Assembly: GCF_900090225.1 (NCBI RefSeq)
Contig: NZ_FMHY01000002.1
Coordinates: forward strand, 7,006,001-7,070,000
Direction of reading: 5' to 3'
DNA length: 64,000 nt
Source of the DNA: Micromonospora eburnea
Lineage (GTDB): Bacteria > Actinomycetota > Actinomycetes > Mycobacteriales > Micromonosporaceae
The notes under the pieces are model-generated. The model was not told the origin of the DNA. It searched no databases and worked only from the letters and a program-made list of their open reading frames with translations. Made by a program: the position numbers and the translations under genes. Positions 44,767 to 53,520 of the stretch are shown one piece after another (the stretch's first letter is position 1; every line of letters starts with the position of its first letter).

Positions 44767-44960
44767 TCCTCACACCCTGCCGGTCGCGGTGGGGCGCGGG
44801 GGCGCCGCCACCGGGTTGCCGTGAGCTGGAACACGAGACGCCACTCCCCAGGCATGCCAGGGCGCAGCCGTCGAATCCGAGCTAATCGGACCAATCAGAC
44901 GCAATGACTGTGGGTCGTCCCGCCCGTACGTCGGGCCGGGGCCGACCGGCACAGCCAAAT

Positions 44961-45425
44961 TCACCGTTGCGCCTCTCGCCTTCGACGAGGGGCAGAACCC
45001 GCGGGCGCGGACGAACCGCTCACCGCCTCCTGCTCCGACCCGTCATCCACGCCACCGGCCAGCCCGTCCCGGCCGAGCAGGTACTGCTCGACGAGATGGT
45101 TCCAGTCGCAGCCGGGGCACACCTCCACCACGAAGACCTGGAACTCACGCAGCGTCATCGCCAGGACCGACAACTCGGCCCTGGTACGCGCCTGGCCGGC
45201 GGCCTGCTTGAGCTCGTCACCGTAAATGTAGTGGACGTGCACGAGGTTCGCGCTGCGGCAGATCGGGCAGCGCTCCTCGGTGGGTTCGCCGTGGAACCGA
45301 GCTGCGTTCTTCAGGTACGGGGAGGCGTCGCAGACGTCGTACCTGCCAACCCGGGAGGCGAGAAGGTCACGCAGCACCGCTCGCTTCTGGAGCGAGTAGT
45401 CGACGATCTGGCGCTGCGTACGCAT
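44961..45425 (-). CDS. DUF5318 family protein
   Basis: Predicted 154-residue cytoplasmic protein. 'RTQRQIVDYSLQKRAVLRDL' and 'DASPYLKNAARFHGEPTEE' are the DUF5318 signature. Two CxxC pairs, 'CPICRS' and 'VCPGCDW', suggest a zinc site. The last 35 residues are disordered. Function is unknown. It lies upstream of the PBP gene on the same strand, as Rv0049 lies beside ponA1 in mycobacteria, though a 194-bp gap separates them here. Confidence 0.88.
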   Translation of the reverse strand: MRTQRQIVDYSLQKRAVLRDLLASRVGRYDVCDASPYLKNAARFHGEPTEERCPICRSANLVHVHYIYGDELKQAAGQARTRAELSVLAMTLREFQVFVVEVCPGCDWNHLVEQYLLGRDGLAGGVDDGSEQEAVSGSSAPAGSAPRRRREAQR

Positions 45426-45504
45426 GCGGCAAAGGGTACGCGGTCCGGCCGGAGGAGGCGACCACCGTCACGATCCGTGACGACAAAACCGCGTAGCCGA
45501 AAGT

Positions 45505-45533
45505 TTGCCCTGATCATTCGTCTCCGCTAACGT
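45505..45533 (+). promoter_or_regulatory. Predicted promoter of padR-ino1
   Basis: TTGCCC (45505-45510) and TAACGT (45528-45533) are spaced by 17 bp, fitting a housekeeping actinobacterial promoter with a TANNNT -10. Transcription would start inside the PadR-type palindrome that follows directly. Confidence 0.55.
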
Positions 45534-45558
45534 GCGATGTATCGGTCCGATACATCGC
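45534..45558. promoter_or_regulatory. PadR-type operator palindrome
   Basis: Perfect 25-bp palindrome with 12-base arms around a central T, containing ATGTATCGG-T-CCGATACAT. It fits the ATGT-N8..12-ACAT pattern bound by PadR regulators. It overlaps the predicted transcription start and lies 42 bases before the preferred padR GTG, so autoregulation is likely. Confidence 0.8.
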
Positions 45559-45599
45559 GGCGGTTACGCCTCCGCGCGGGGGGTAAGAAGGGGTGGTCC

Positions 45600-46238
45600 G
45601 TGCTCGAGCTCGCCATCCTCGGCCTCCTGCAGGAGGCTCCGATGCACGGCTACGAGCTGCGCAAGGAGTTGGCCGCCAAGCTCGGCGCCATCCGGGCGGC
45701 GATCAGCTACGGCTCGCTCTACCCGACGCTGCGCCGGTTGCAGGCGGCGGGATGGATCACCGAGGCCGCCGAGACGCCCGCGACCGCCGAGGAGGTTCCC
45801 GCGCTGACCAGCCGGCGCGGTCGGGTGGTCTACACCATTACCGCGGAGGGCAAGGAGCGCTTCGCCCAGCTGATAGCGCAGGCTGGGCCCGAGACGTACG
45901 ACGACACGGGCTTCGGCGTGCACTTCGCGTTCTTCGCCCGGACCGACCAGGCCACCCGGCTACGGATCCTGGAAGGTCGTCGTCGCAGGATCGAGGAACG
46001 TCGCGAAGGCCTTCGTGACGTGCTCGGCCGCGCTGCCGAGCGACTCGACGCGTACACCCTGGAGCTGCAGCGCCACGGCCTGGAGGCATGTGAGCGCGAG
46101 GTCCGCTGGCTGGAGGAGCTCATCGCCAACGAGCGCTCCGGCCGAGCCCCGACGGTCCCGCAACCCGGGACAGCCGGCGGCCGACGAGAAAACGAAAGCC
46201 CGCCCCCGCCTGGAGAGTCCAGGACAGAGCGGCCGTGA
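45600..46238 (+). CDS. PadR family transcriptional regulator
   Basis: Predicted 212-residue repressor. The N-terminal winged helix reads 'VLELAILGLLQEAPMHGYELRKEL' (in parts), then 'GSLYPTLRRLQAAGWITEA' and 'RGRVVYTITAEGKERFAQLI', which is the PadR signature. The C-terminal half is a helical dimerisation domain, and a disordered tail ends the protein. GTG 45600 has GAAGGGG upstream and starts the domain correctly. ATG 45537 lies inside the operator and is unlikely. ino1 begins 23 bases after its stop. The pair matches Rv0047c-ino1. Confidence 0.93.
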   Translation: MLELAILGLLQEAPMHGYELRKELAAKLGAIRAAISYGSLYPTLRRLQAAGWITEAAETPATAEEVPALTSRRGRVVYTITAEGKERFAQLIAQAGPETYDDTGFGVHFAFFARTDQATRLRILEGRRRRIEERREGLRDVLGRAAERLDAYTLELQRHGLEACEREVRWLEELIANERSGRAPTVPQPGTAGGRRENESPPPPGESRTERP

Positions 46239-46261
46239 TGAAGAAGAAGGAGGCAGACGCT

Positions 46262-47341
46262 ATGGGCTCCGTCCGCGTCGCCATCGTCGGTGTGGGTAAC
46301 TGCGCCTCGTCCCTCGTGCAGGGTGTGGAGTACTACCGGAACGCCGACCCGACCGACCGCGTCCCGGGTCTCATGCACGTCACCTTCGGCGACTACCACG
46401 TCTCCGACGTGAAGTTCGTCGCGGCGTTCGACGTGGACGCCAAGAAGGTGGGCATGGACCTCGCCGAGGCGATCGTCGCCAGCGAGAACAACACCATCAA
46501 GCTGTGCGACGTGCCGCCGACCGGCGTCACCGTGCAGCGCGGCCCGACCTTCGACGGTCTCGGCCAGTACTACCGCGAGATCATCGAGGAGTCGGACGTC
46601 GAGCCGGTCGACGTGGCCCAGGCGCTGCGCGACGCCCAGGTCGACGTGGTCGTCTCCTACCTGCCGGTCGGTTCCGAGCAGGCCGACAAGTTCTACGCCC
46701 AGGCCGCGATCGACGCCGGCTGCGCGTTCGTGAACGCCCTGCCGGTCTTCATCGCCTCCGACCCGGAGTGGGCGAAGAAGTTCGAGGACGCGGGTCTGCC
46801 GATCGTCGGCGACGACATCAAGAGCCAGGTGGGCGCCACCATCGTGCACCGCGCCCTGGCCAAGCTCTTCGAGGACCGCGGGGTCGAGCTGCTGCGCACG
46901 TACCAGCTCAACTTCGGCGGCAACATGGACTTCATGAACATGCTGGAGCGCAACCGCCTGGTCTCGAAGAAGATCTCGAAGACCCAGTCGGTGACCTCCC
47001 AGATCCCGCACGAGATGGCCAAGAGCGACGTGCACATCGGCCCGTCGGACCACGTGCCGTGGCTCGACGACCGCAAGTGGGCGTACATCCGCCTGGAGGG
47101 CCGCTCCTTCGGTGACACCCCGCTCAACGCCGAGCTCAAGCTCGAGGTGTGGGACTCGCCGAACTCGGCCGGTGTCATCATCGACGCCGTCCGCGCCGCG
47201 AAGATCGCGCTGGACCGGAAGATCGGCGGCCCGATCCTCTCCGCCTCCTCGTACTTCATGAAGTCCCCGCCCGTGCAGTACGCCGACCACGACGCGCACG
47301 CCGCCGTCGAGGCGTTCATCAAGGGCGAGGTCGAGCGCTGA
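46262..47341 (+). CDS. ino1: Inositol-3-phosphate synthase
   Basis: Predicted 359-residue NAD-dependent enzyme that converts glucose 6-phosphate to inositol 3-phosphate, the source of mycothiol and phosphatidylinositol. It has 'VRVAIVGVGNCASSLVQGVE' (NAD-binding), 'QLNFGGNMDFMNML' and 'SQIPHEMAKSDVHIGPSDHV'. The ATG at 46262 has AAGGAGG upstream; a GTG at 46235 overlapping the padR stop is in frame but has no advantage. It is the last gene before a strong terminator, and is probably controlled by the PadR protein encoded in front. Confidence 0.97.
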   Translation: MGSVRVAIVGVGNCASSLVQGVEYYRNADPTDRVPGLMHVTFGDYHVSDVKFVAAFDVDAKKVGMDLAEAIVASENNTIKLCDVPPTGVTVQRGPTFDGLGQYYREIIEESDVEPVDVAQALRDAQVDVVVSYLPVGSEQADKFYAQAAIDAGCAFVNALPVFIASDPEWAKKFEDAGLPIVGDDIKSQVGATIVHRALAKLFEDRGVELLRTYQLNFGGNMDFMNMLERNRLVSKKISKTQSVTSQIPHEMAKSDVHIGPSDHVPWLDDRKWAYIRLEGRSFGDTPLNAELKLEVWDSPNSAGVIIDAVRAAKIALDRKIGGPILSASSYFMKSPPVQYADHDAHAAVEAFIKGEVER

Positions 47342-47362
47342 CGCGCTGACCACCAGCACCGC

Positions 47363-47394
47363 CGAGGGCCGGGTCCGCACGGACCCGGCCCTCG
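47363..47394 (+). terminator. Terminator after ino1
   Basis: Perfect 14-bp stem (47363-47376 with 47381-47394) with a GCAC loop, 21 bases after the ino1 stop. It can serve the converging ogt gene too. Confidence 0.85.
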
Positions 47395-47424
47395 CGCGTT
47401 CCGGCCAGCATCCCCCGGCGTACG

Positions 47425-47904
47425 TCAGGACCAGGCGCGCTGGAACGCCACGCGGGCCTCCAGCTCCAGCAGGGTCACCTTGCGCGGCAGCCCGCCACCG
47501 AACCCGACCAGCTTGCCGCCGGCGCCGACGATCCGGTGACAGGGCACGATCACCGGCACCGGGTTCCGGTTGCAGGCCACCCCGACCGCCCGGGCCCCGC
47601 CCGGGTCGCCCACCGCGGTCGCCACCTCGCCGTAGGTGCGCGTCTCCCCGTACGGGATGAGGGTCATCTCCCGCCACACCGCACGCTCGAACTCCGACCC
47701 CCGCGGCGCCACCACCGGCACGGTGAACTCGGTCAGCTCACCGGCGAAGTACGCCCGCAGCTCGGCGAGCGCGCGAGCGGCGAGCTCGTCGCCGGGCTCG
47801 TCGGTCGCCGACTCCACCCGGCCGAAGTGCGCCCCGCGGACGGCCTCGCCGTCGGTGGCGACGGAGAACTCCCCGATCGGTGAGTCGAGCACGGTCCAAC
47901 GCAT
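47425..47904 (-). CDS. ogt: Methylated-DNA-protein-cysteine methyltransferase
   Basis: Predicted 159-residue suicide repair protein that removes alkyl groups from O6-guanine. The active-site motif 'PVIVPCHRIVGAGGKLVGFGGG' (read in two parts) has the acceptor Cys, and 'RTYGEVATAVGDPGGARAVG' is the helix-turn-helix that flips the base. The ATG at 47904 gives the usual 'MRWTVLDSPIGEF' start. There is no AdaA/AdaB regulatory domain. It diverges from the nfeD-flotillin pair. Confidence 0.96.
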   Translation of the reverse strand: MRWTVLDSPIGEFSVATDGEAVRGAHFGRVESATDEPGDELAARALAELRAYFAGELTEFTVPVVAPRGSEFERAVWREMTLIPYGETRTYGEVATAVGDPGGARAVGVACNRNPVPVIVPCHRIVGAGGKLVGFGGGLPRKVTLLELEARVAFQRAWS

Positions 47905-48077
47905 GCCAACCATTCTGCCCGCGCACGACATCGTCCATGTCCCAGGTGGGAGCGCCCTCGATCCATGAGGTCGTGGCCTCGAAGCAACGGGGATGCCACT
48001 GGTTCCCAGGATCAGGCCCGATCCCGCGGGGCTGCGGTTGACCGGCCGGGCGCTGAGCGACCGCGCAGCCGACGGTT

Positions 48078-48099
48078 TGCACGACGTCTATATCGTGCA
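48078..48099. repeat. Inverted repeat TGCACGA-N8-TCGTGCA
   Basis: Perfect 7-base arms around CGTCTATA. It overlaps the probable start region of the NfeD-like gene and contains a TA-rich spacer that could be a -10 element, so it is a candidate operator or promoter element. Confidence 0.4.
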
Positions 48100-48616
48100 G
48101 GTCGTGGCCACCGGGACGCTCATTTTCCTGATCATCGGCGGGGTCGGTGTCGGTGTGCTGGCGCTCGCCCTGCTTGGCGCCGAGGTGTTCAGCTTCGGCC
48201 ATCCGGACGTCGACGGACCCGTGTCGCTGGAGGCGGCCGCCGGGTTCGCCGGGGCGTTCGGCTTCGGCGCCGCCATCGTCAACGAACTGCTCGGCGGGGG
48301 TACCCCCGGGATGATCGCGGCGGCGGTGGCCGGCGGTGTGCTCGCCGCCGTGCCCACCGCGTGGCTCGCGACCCGGCTCGGCCGGGCGGCCCGCAACATG
48401 CGCACGGACGCCACACCAACCCGGAACCATTTGGTCGGCGCGGTCGGCCTGGTGGTGACGCCGGTCCCCGCCGACGGCTACGGCGAGGTCCGAATACGCC
48501 TAGCCGGCCAGCCGGTCAAACTCAACGCCCGCGCCGACAACCCGATCCCGGTCGGTGCCCAGATCTTCGTGGTCGAGGCGCTCAGCGAGACCAGCGTGCA
48601 CGTCGAAACCTACTGA
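48095..48616 (+). CDS. NfeD-like membrane protein, flotillin partner
   Basis: Predicted 173-residue protein with three or four membrane helices ('GTLIFLIIGGVGVGVLALAL', 'AAGFAGAFGFGAAIV', 'GMIAAAVAGGVLAAVPTAWL') and a C-terminal OB-like domain ('GAVGLVVTPVPADGYGEVRI', 'KLNARADNPIPVGAQIFVVE'). It lacks the serine-protease domain, so it is the short NfeD1b type that pairs with flotillin. The start is uncertain: GTG 48095 or GTG 48104 place the first helix at the N terminus, while the frame reaches 47993. It lies 25 bases before the flotillin gene. Confidence 0.78.
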   Translation: MQVVATGTLIFLIIGGVGVGVLALALLGAEVFSFGHPDVDGPVSLEAAAGFAGAFGFGAAIVNELLGGGTPGMIAAAVAGGVLAAVPTAWLATRLGRAARNMRTDATPTRNHLVGAVGLVVTPVPADGYGEVRIRLAGQPVKLNARADNPIPVGAQIFVVEALSETSVHVETY

Positions 48617-48641
48617 TTCCCCCAGCAAGAACGGAACTGCC

Positions 48642-50141
48642 ATGCCCCTGCTCGTCGCCATCGGCGGCGCGGTCCTCCTCGCCGTCATTCTCATCCTCTT
48701 CGTGCTCTCCCGGATCAAGGTGGCCGGCCCGAACCAGGCGTTCATCGTCACCGGCCGCAAGGGCCGGACCACCCAGACCGCCGACGGTGGGCGTTCCACC
48801 GACATGTCCGGGCAGAAGGTCGTGCTCGGTGCGTCGGTCTTCGTCCTGCCGGTGGTGCAGAAGCTCCAGACTCTCGACCTGTCCAGCCGCCGGATCGATG
48901 TCGGCATCAAGGGCGCGGTGAGCAAGCAGGGCATCCGTACCGACCTGCACGGCGTCGCGATCGTCAAGGTCGGTGGCACCGAGGACGCGATCCGAGCCGC
49001 CGCCCAGCGCTTCCTCAACCAGCAGGAGGAGATCGACAACTTCACCCGTGAGGTGCTGGCCGGCGCGCTCCGCTCGATCGTCGGGCGACTCACCGTCGAG
49101 GAGATCATCCGGGACCGGGCGGCGTTCGCCAGCGCGGTGGCCGAGGAGGCCGAGCACTCGATGACCAACCAGGGCCTGGTGCTGGACACCTTCCAGCTCC
49201 AGGACATCCTGGCCGAGGGGTCCTACCTGCAGGACCTGGGTCGGCCGGAGGCGGCCCGGGTACTCAAGGACGCGGCCATCGCCGAGGCCCGGGCCCGGCA
49301 GGCGGCCGAACAGGAACGGCTGCTCGCCGAAGAGGCGATCGCCGAGGCGAACCGGAACCTCTCCCTCAAGCAGGCGGCCATCCAGGCGGAGATCGACGCG
49401 GCCAAGGCGAAGTCGGCGGCGGCCGGCCCGCTCGCCCAGGCCGAGCGGGACCAGGCGATCCTCTCCGAGCAGCAGAAGGTGGCCGAGCGGAACGCCGAGC
49501 TGAAGCAGCGCCAGCTCGACACCGAGGTGCGCAAGCCGGCCGACGCGGCCCGGTACAAGGTCGAGCAGGAGGCCGAGGCGGCCCGCAACGCGGCGGTGCT
49601 CAACGCGGACGCGCAGCGCCAGGCGACCATCGCCGCCGCCCAGGCCGCCGCCGAGCAGGCCCGGCTGACCGGTGAGGGCGAGCGGGCCCGGCGGGCCGCG
49701 CTGGCCGAGGCGAACGCGATCGAGGGTGCCAAGGAGGGTGAGGCGGAGCAGCGCCGGCGCTCCGCGATCGCCGAGGCGGTCGAGCGCGAGGGCCAGGCCG
49801 AGGCCGCGGCCATCCTGGCCAAGGGGCAGGCCGAGGCCGACGCGATGGCCCGCAAGGCCGAGGCGTTCGCCGCGTACGGCGAGGCCGCGGTGCTGGACCT
49901 GCTGGTCAAGGTGCTGCCGCAGGTGGTCGAGGCGGCCAGCGCGCCGATCGGCGCGATCGACAAGATGACGGTCATCTCCACCGATGGCGCGTCGTCGCTG
50001 ACGAAGTCGGTGGCCGGCAACGTGGCCCAGGGTCTTCAGCTCGGCAGCGACCTCACCGGCATCGACCTGGCCGGGCTGCTCGCCAAGCTGGGCAGCGCCC
50101 ACACCAACGGCAAGGCGGCGGTGGAGTCGGCCGACGCCTAA
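48642..50141 (+). CDS. Flotillin/SPFH-domain protein
   Basis: Predicted 499-residue membrane-scaffold protein that organises functional membrane microdomains. A hydrophobic N-terminal anchor (about 1-22) is followed by the SPFH/band 7 domain (about 25-200, 'SKQGIRTDLHGVAIVKVGGT', 'VEEIIRDRAAFASAVAEEAE') and a long coiled coil (about 205-400) rich in Ala, Glu, Arg and Gln with EA-rich repeats, as in FloT/FloA. The C terminus is the oligomerisation end ('SVAGNVAQGLQLGSDLTGID'). It is the second gene of an nfeD-flotillin operon, like YuaF-FloT of Bacillus. Confidence 0.93.
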   Translation: MPLLVAIGGAVLLAVILILFVLSRIKVAGPNQAFIVTGRKGRTTQTADGGRSTDMSGQKVVLGASVFVLPVVQKLQTLDLSSRRIDVGIKGAVSKQGIRTDLHGVAIVKVGGTEDAIRAAAQRFLNQQEEIDNFTREVLAGALRSIVGRLTVEEIIRDRAAFASAVAEEAEHSMTNQGLVLDTFQLQDILAEGSYLQDLGRPEAARVLKDAAIAEARARQAAEQERLLAEEAIAEANRNLSLKQAAIQAEIDAAKAKSAAAGPLAQAERDQAILSEQQKVAERNAELKQRQLDTEVRKPADAARYKVEQEAEAARNAAVLNADAQRQATIAAAQAAAEQARLTGEGERARRAALAEANAIEGAKEGEAEQRRRSAIAEAVEREGQAEAAAILAKGQAEADAMARKAEAFAAYGEAAVLDLLVKVLPQVVEAASAPIGAIDKMTVISTDGASSLTKSVAGNVAQGLQLGSDLTGIDLAGLLAKLGSAHTNGKAAVESADA

Positions 50142-50154
50142 GGGTGTTCGTTAG

Positions 50155-50197
50155 GAAGGGCTCCCGGTAGAACGCGACGCGTTAACAGGGGGCCCTT
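50155..50197. terminator. Imperfect convergent hairpin
   Basis: GAAGGGCTCCC pairs with GGGGGCCCTTTC (one mismatch) around a loop that itself contains CGCGACGCGTTAAC. It lies between the flotillin stop (50141) and the CCA transferase stop (50200). The form resembles dispersed palindromes I recall from Micromonospora genomes, but this copy is degenerate. Confidence 0.5.
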
Positions 50198-50199
50198 TC

Positions 50200-51651
50200 T
50201 CACATCTGGTCGCGGGCCCAGCGCAGCAGCTCCGCCTCTGCCTCATCGCGGCTCAACGGGCCGCGCTCCAGGCGCAGCTCCTTGAGGTACTGCCAGGCCC
50301 TCCCCACCACCGGACCCGGTGGTACGCCGAGCAGCTCCATGATCGCGTTGCCGTCGAGGTCGGGGCGGACCCGGGCCAGATCCTCCTCGGCGGCGATCCG
50401 GGCGATCCGCTCCTCCAGCGCGTCGTAGTCGGCCGCGAGCAGGGCCGCCTTGCGCCGGTTGCGGGTGGTGCAGTCGGAACGGGTGAGCTTGTGCAGGCGG
50501 GACAGCAGGTCGCCGGCATCGGTGACGTACCGGCGCACCGCCGAGTCGGTCCACTCGCCCCGCCCGTACCCGTAGAAGCGCAGGTGCAGGTTGACCAGCT
50601 TGACCACCTGGGCGGTGACGTCCTTGGGATAGCGCAGGGCCTTCATCCGGGCCTTGGTCAGCCGGGCGCCGACCACCTCGTGGTGGTGGAAGCTGACCCG
50701 GCCGTCCGGGCCGACCGCCTTGGTCGCCGGCTTGCCGACGTCGTGCATCAACGCGGCCATCCGGAGCACGAAGTCGCAGCCGTCCTCTTCCATGGACATC
50801 GCGTTGCTGACCACGGTCAGGGTGTGCTCGTAGACGTCCTTGTGCTGGGCGTGCTCGTCGATCTCCAGCTTGAGCCCGGTCAGCTCGGGAAGGAAGCGTT
50901 CGGCCAGCCCGGTGTCGACCAGCAGCCGCAGCCCGGTGATCGGGTCCACGCCGCAGAGCAGCTTGGTGAACTCGTCCCGGATCCGCTCGGCGGTGATCCG
51001 GTCCAGGTCGGCGGCCATCCGGGTCATCGCCTCACGGACGTCCGGGTGCACCGCGAACCGGAGCTGGGCGGCGAACCGGGCCGCGCGCAGCATCCGCAGC
51101 GGGTCGTCGCCGAACGACTCCCGGGGCGTGCCCGGGGTACGGATGATCTTGGCAGCCAGGTCGGCCAGGCCACCGTACGGATCCGTGAAGCGGTGTCCAG
51201 GGACGCTGACCGCCATCGCGTTGACGGTGAAGTCCCGGCGCTTGAGGTCGTCGACCAGGCTGGTGCCGTACTCGACGATCGGATTCCGGCTGACCTGGTC
51301 GTACGCCTCGGCACGGAAGGTGGTGATCTCCAGCCGGAGCCCCTCGCGCTGGCAGCCGATGGTGCCGAACTCCCGGCCGGTCTCCCAGATCGCCTCCGCC
51401 CAGCCCTTGACGATGGCGAGCGTCTGGTCCGGGTGGGCGTCGGTGCAGAAGTCGAGGTCCTCGCCGAGGCGGCCGAGCAGCGCGTCGCGTACCGAGCCAC
51501 CGACCAGGTGCAGTTCGTGACCGGCCCGGGCGAAGCGCCGGCCCAACTCATCGGCGACGGGCGAGACGCGGAGCAGCTCGGCGACGGCGTTGCGCTGCGC
51601 TGCGGTCAGCTCGCGACGGTCGGCGGCGTGGGAGGCGGAGGCTTCGGACAT
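50200..51651 (-). CDS. CCA tRNA nucleotidyltransferase
   Basis: Predicted 483-residue class II enzyme that builds or repairs the 3' CCA of tRNAs. The head has 'LVGGSVRDALLGRLGEDLDFCTDAHP' (GGxVRD and DxD), then 'RRDFTVNAMAVSV' and 'RMLRAARFAAQL'. From about residue 270 an HD domain is fused ('VLRMAALMHDVGKPATKAVG', 'HHHEVVGARLTKARMKALRY'). This is the PcnA-type actinobacterial architecture, matching Rv3907c. It diverges from murJ over 129 bp. Confidence 0.95.
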   Translation of the reverse strand: MSEASASHAADRRELTAAQRNAVAELLRVSPVADELGRRFARAGHELHLVGGSVRDALLGRLGEDLDFCTDAHPDQTLAIVKGWAEAIWETGREFGTIGCQREGLRLEITTFRAEAYDQVSRNPIVEYGTSLVDDLKRRDFTVNAMAVSVPGHRFTDPYGGLADLAAKIIRTPGTPRESFGDDPLRMLRAARFAAQLRFAVHPDVREAMTRMAADLDRITAERIRDEFTKLLCGVDPITGLRLLVDTGLAERFLPELTGLKLEIDEHAQHKDVYEHTLTVVSNAMSMEEDGCDFVLRMAALMHDVGKPATKAVGPDGRVSFHHHEVVGARLTKARMKALRYPKDVTAQVVKLVNLHLRFYGYGRGEWTDSAVRRYVTDAGDLLSRLHKLTRSDCTTRNRRKAALLAADYDALEERIARIAAEEDLARVRPDLDGNAIMELLGVPPGPVVGRAWQYLKELRLERGPLSRDEAEAELLRWARDQM

Positions 51652-51780
51652 GGGATCGCCAGCCTATCGGGCCGGGGCGGGAACTACTGCGCCGGGCGCG
51701 GGAAAGCGGTCGAGGTTGACTAAGGTCGTGGACGTGCGGGCCCGGAGGTCCGGCTCCGACGTACCCCTTGGAGGCTGGAG

Positions 51781-53520
51781 ATGAGCGGCGGGCTCTACCG
51801 CAGCGCGAACGCGCACCGCGGCGGCCGGCCGCCGAACGACGGGGCCACCTTCATCTCCGCCGAGCCGCTGAACCAGCCGGGCGTCGAGGCCACCGCACCA
51901 CCGCAGGAGGTGGTCACGGAGACCAGCGCCGCGGCGAACAGCGCGGTGATGGCGATCGGCAGCCTGGTGAGCCGGGGTACGGGCTTCATCCGCAACCTGA
52001 TGATCGGTGCCGCCCTGGGCAACGCGGTCGGCAACGTCTACACCACCGCCATCTTCCTGCCGAACCAGGTGTACGAGTTCCTGCTCGGCGGGGTGCTCAC
52101 CAGCGTGCTGATCCCGGTGCTGGTCCGGCGCCGCAAGATCGACCCGGACCGGGGCGAGGCGTACGCCCAGCGGCTGCTCACCCTGGCGGTGCTCACGTTG
52201 GCCGCCGCCGCGCTGCTGGCGGTGCTCTCCGCACAGGTGCTCACCGCGATCTACGCCTCCGGCAAGGACGACACGTACAAGGGGCTGGTCAACGACCTGT
52301 CCTACCTGATGCTCCCGATGCTCTTCTTCACCGGCTTGAGCGCGCTGATCGCCGCCGTGCTGAACACCCGGGGGCACTTCGCCGCACCCATGTGGGCGCC
52401 GATCCTGAACAACCTCGTGGTGATCGGCATCTTCGGGCTGTACATCGCCGTATACGGTGCCAAGCCGTTGCAGCCGGGGCAGATGACCCCCGGTCGGATC
52501 CTGCTGGTCGGCGGGGGCACGCTGCTCGGCGTCGCGGTGCAGAGCGCCGGCCTGCTGCCGGCGCTGCGCAAGGTGGGCTTCCGGTGGAAGTGGCGGTTCG
52601 ACTTCCGCGAGCTGGGCCTGCGCGAGCTGGGCCGGCTCGGGGCCTGGATGTTCTGCTACGTCGGGGTCAACCAGCTCGGTCTCTTCGTGGTGGTCAACCT
52701 GCTCACCCGGGCCGCCGGCAAGGAGAACGCCGGCCTGCTGATCTACAACAACGTCTTCCTGCTGCTGATGATGGCGCACGGCATCATCGCCGTATCGATC
52801 ATCACCGCGCTGATGCCCCGGATGAGCGCCGCCGCCGGCGAGGGCCGGTTCCGCGATGTCACCGCCGACCTGTCCCGGGGCACCCGGATGGTCACCGCCG
52901 TGCTCGCCCCGGTCGCGGTCTGCTACGCGGTGCTGGCCGGCCCGATCTCGGTCGTGATCTTCCGGTACGGCGCGTTCACCGGCGAGAACGCGGTGGCCAC
53001 CTCGACCGTGCTGCTGGTGGCGGCAGTCGGCCTGGTGCCCTTCGCGATCAGCCAGCTCTTCACCTTCGCCTTCTACGCACTGCCGGACACCAAGACGCCG
53101 GCCCTGGTCAACATCCCGGTGGTGGCGCTGCGGGTGCTCCTCCAGATCGGCCTCTTCCTCGGCTTCTCGGCCACCTTCGCCGCGGCCGGCATGATGCTCG
53201 GCAACGCGATCTCGTACGTGGCGGCGGCGGTGATCTCGGCGATGCTGCTGCGTCCCCGGGTGGGCCGGATCGGGCTGGGCGAGATCATGCGGACCATGGG
53301 CCGGGTGGTCGTCGCGGCGCTGGGCGCGGCCCTGGTCGGTCTGCTGGTGGTCAACCTGCTGCCCGGCGACCCGGCGCACCTGAGCTGGGTGGCCGCCGCG
53401 GTCCGGCTGCTGGTCGGCGGTGCCGTGATCGGCGCGACGTACGTCGGGCTGGCCACCGTGCTGCGGATCGGCGAGATCACCGAGGTGGTCGGCATGGTGC
53501 GACGCCGGCTCGGTCGCTGA
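51781..53520 (+). CDS. murJ: Lipid II flippase MurJ (MviN)
   Basis: Predicted 579-residue membrane protein with about fourteen helices that flips lipid II outward for peptidoglycan synthesis. 'NSAVMAIGSLVSRGTGFIRN' and 'NAVGNVYTTAIFLPNQVYEF' are the MviN signature, followed by 'GGVLTSVLIPVLVRRRK' and 'NTRGHFAAPMWAPILNNLVV'. A hydrophilic N terminus of about 50 residues precedes helix 1. The ATG at 51781 has GGAGG nine bases upstream. In M. tuberculosis a pseudokinase and an outer domain are fused to MurJ's C terminus; here they form the separate next gene. Confidence 0.96.
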   Translation: MSGGLYRSANAHRGGRPPNDGATFISAEPLNQPGVEATAPPQEVVTETSAAANSAVMAIGSLVSRGTGFIRNLMIGAALGNAVGNVYTTAIFLPNQVYEFLLGGVLTSVLIPVLVRRRKIDPDRGEAYAQRLLTLAVLTLAAAALLAVLSAQVLTAIYASGKDDTYKGLVNDLSYLMLPMLFFTGLSALIAAVLNTRGHFAAPMWAPILNNLVVIGIFGLYIAVYGAKPLQPGQMTPGRILLVGGGTLLGVAVQSAGLLPALRKVGFRWKWRFDFRELGLRELGRLGAWMFCYVGVNQLGLFVVVNLLTRAAGKENAGLLIYNNVFLLLMMAHGIIAVSIITALMPRMSAAAGEGRFRDVTADLSRGTRMVTAVLAPVAVCYAVLAGPISVVIFRYGAFTGENAVATSTVLLVAAVGLVPFAISQLFTFAFYALPDTKTPALVNIPVVALRVLLQIGLFLGFSATFAAAGMMLGNAISYVAAAVISAMLLRPRVGRIGLGEIMRTMGRVVVAALGAALVGLLVVNLLPGDPAHLSWVAAAVRLLVGGAVIGATYVGLATVLRIGEITEVVGMVRRRLGR

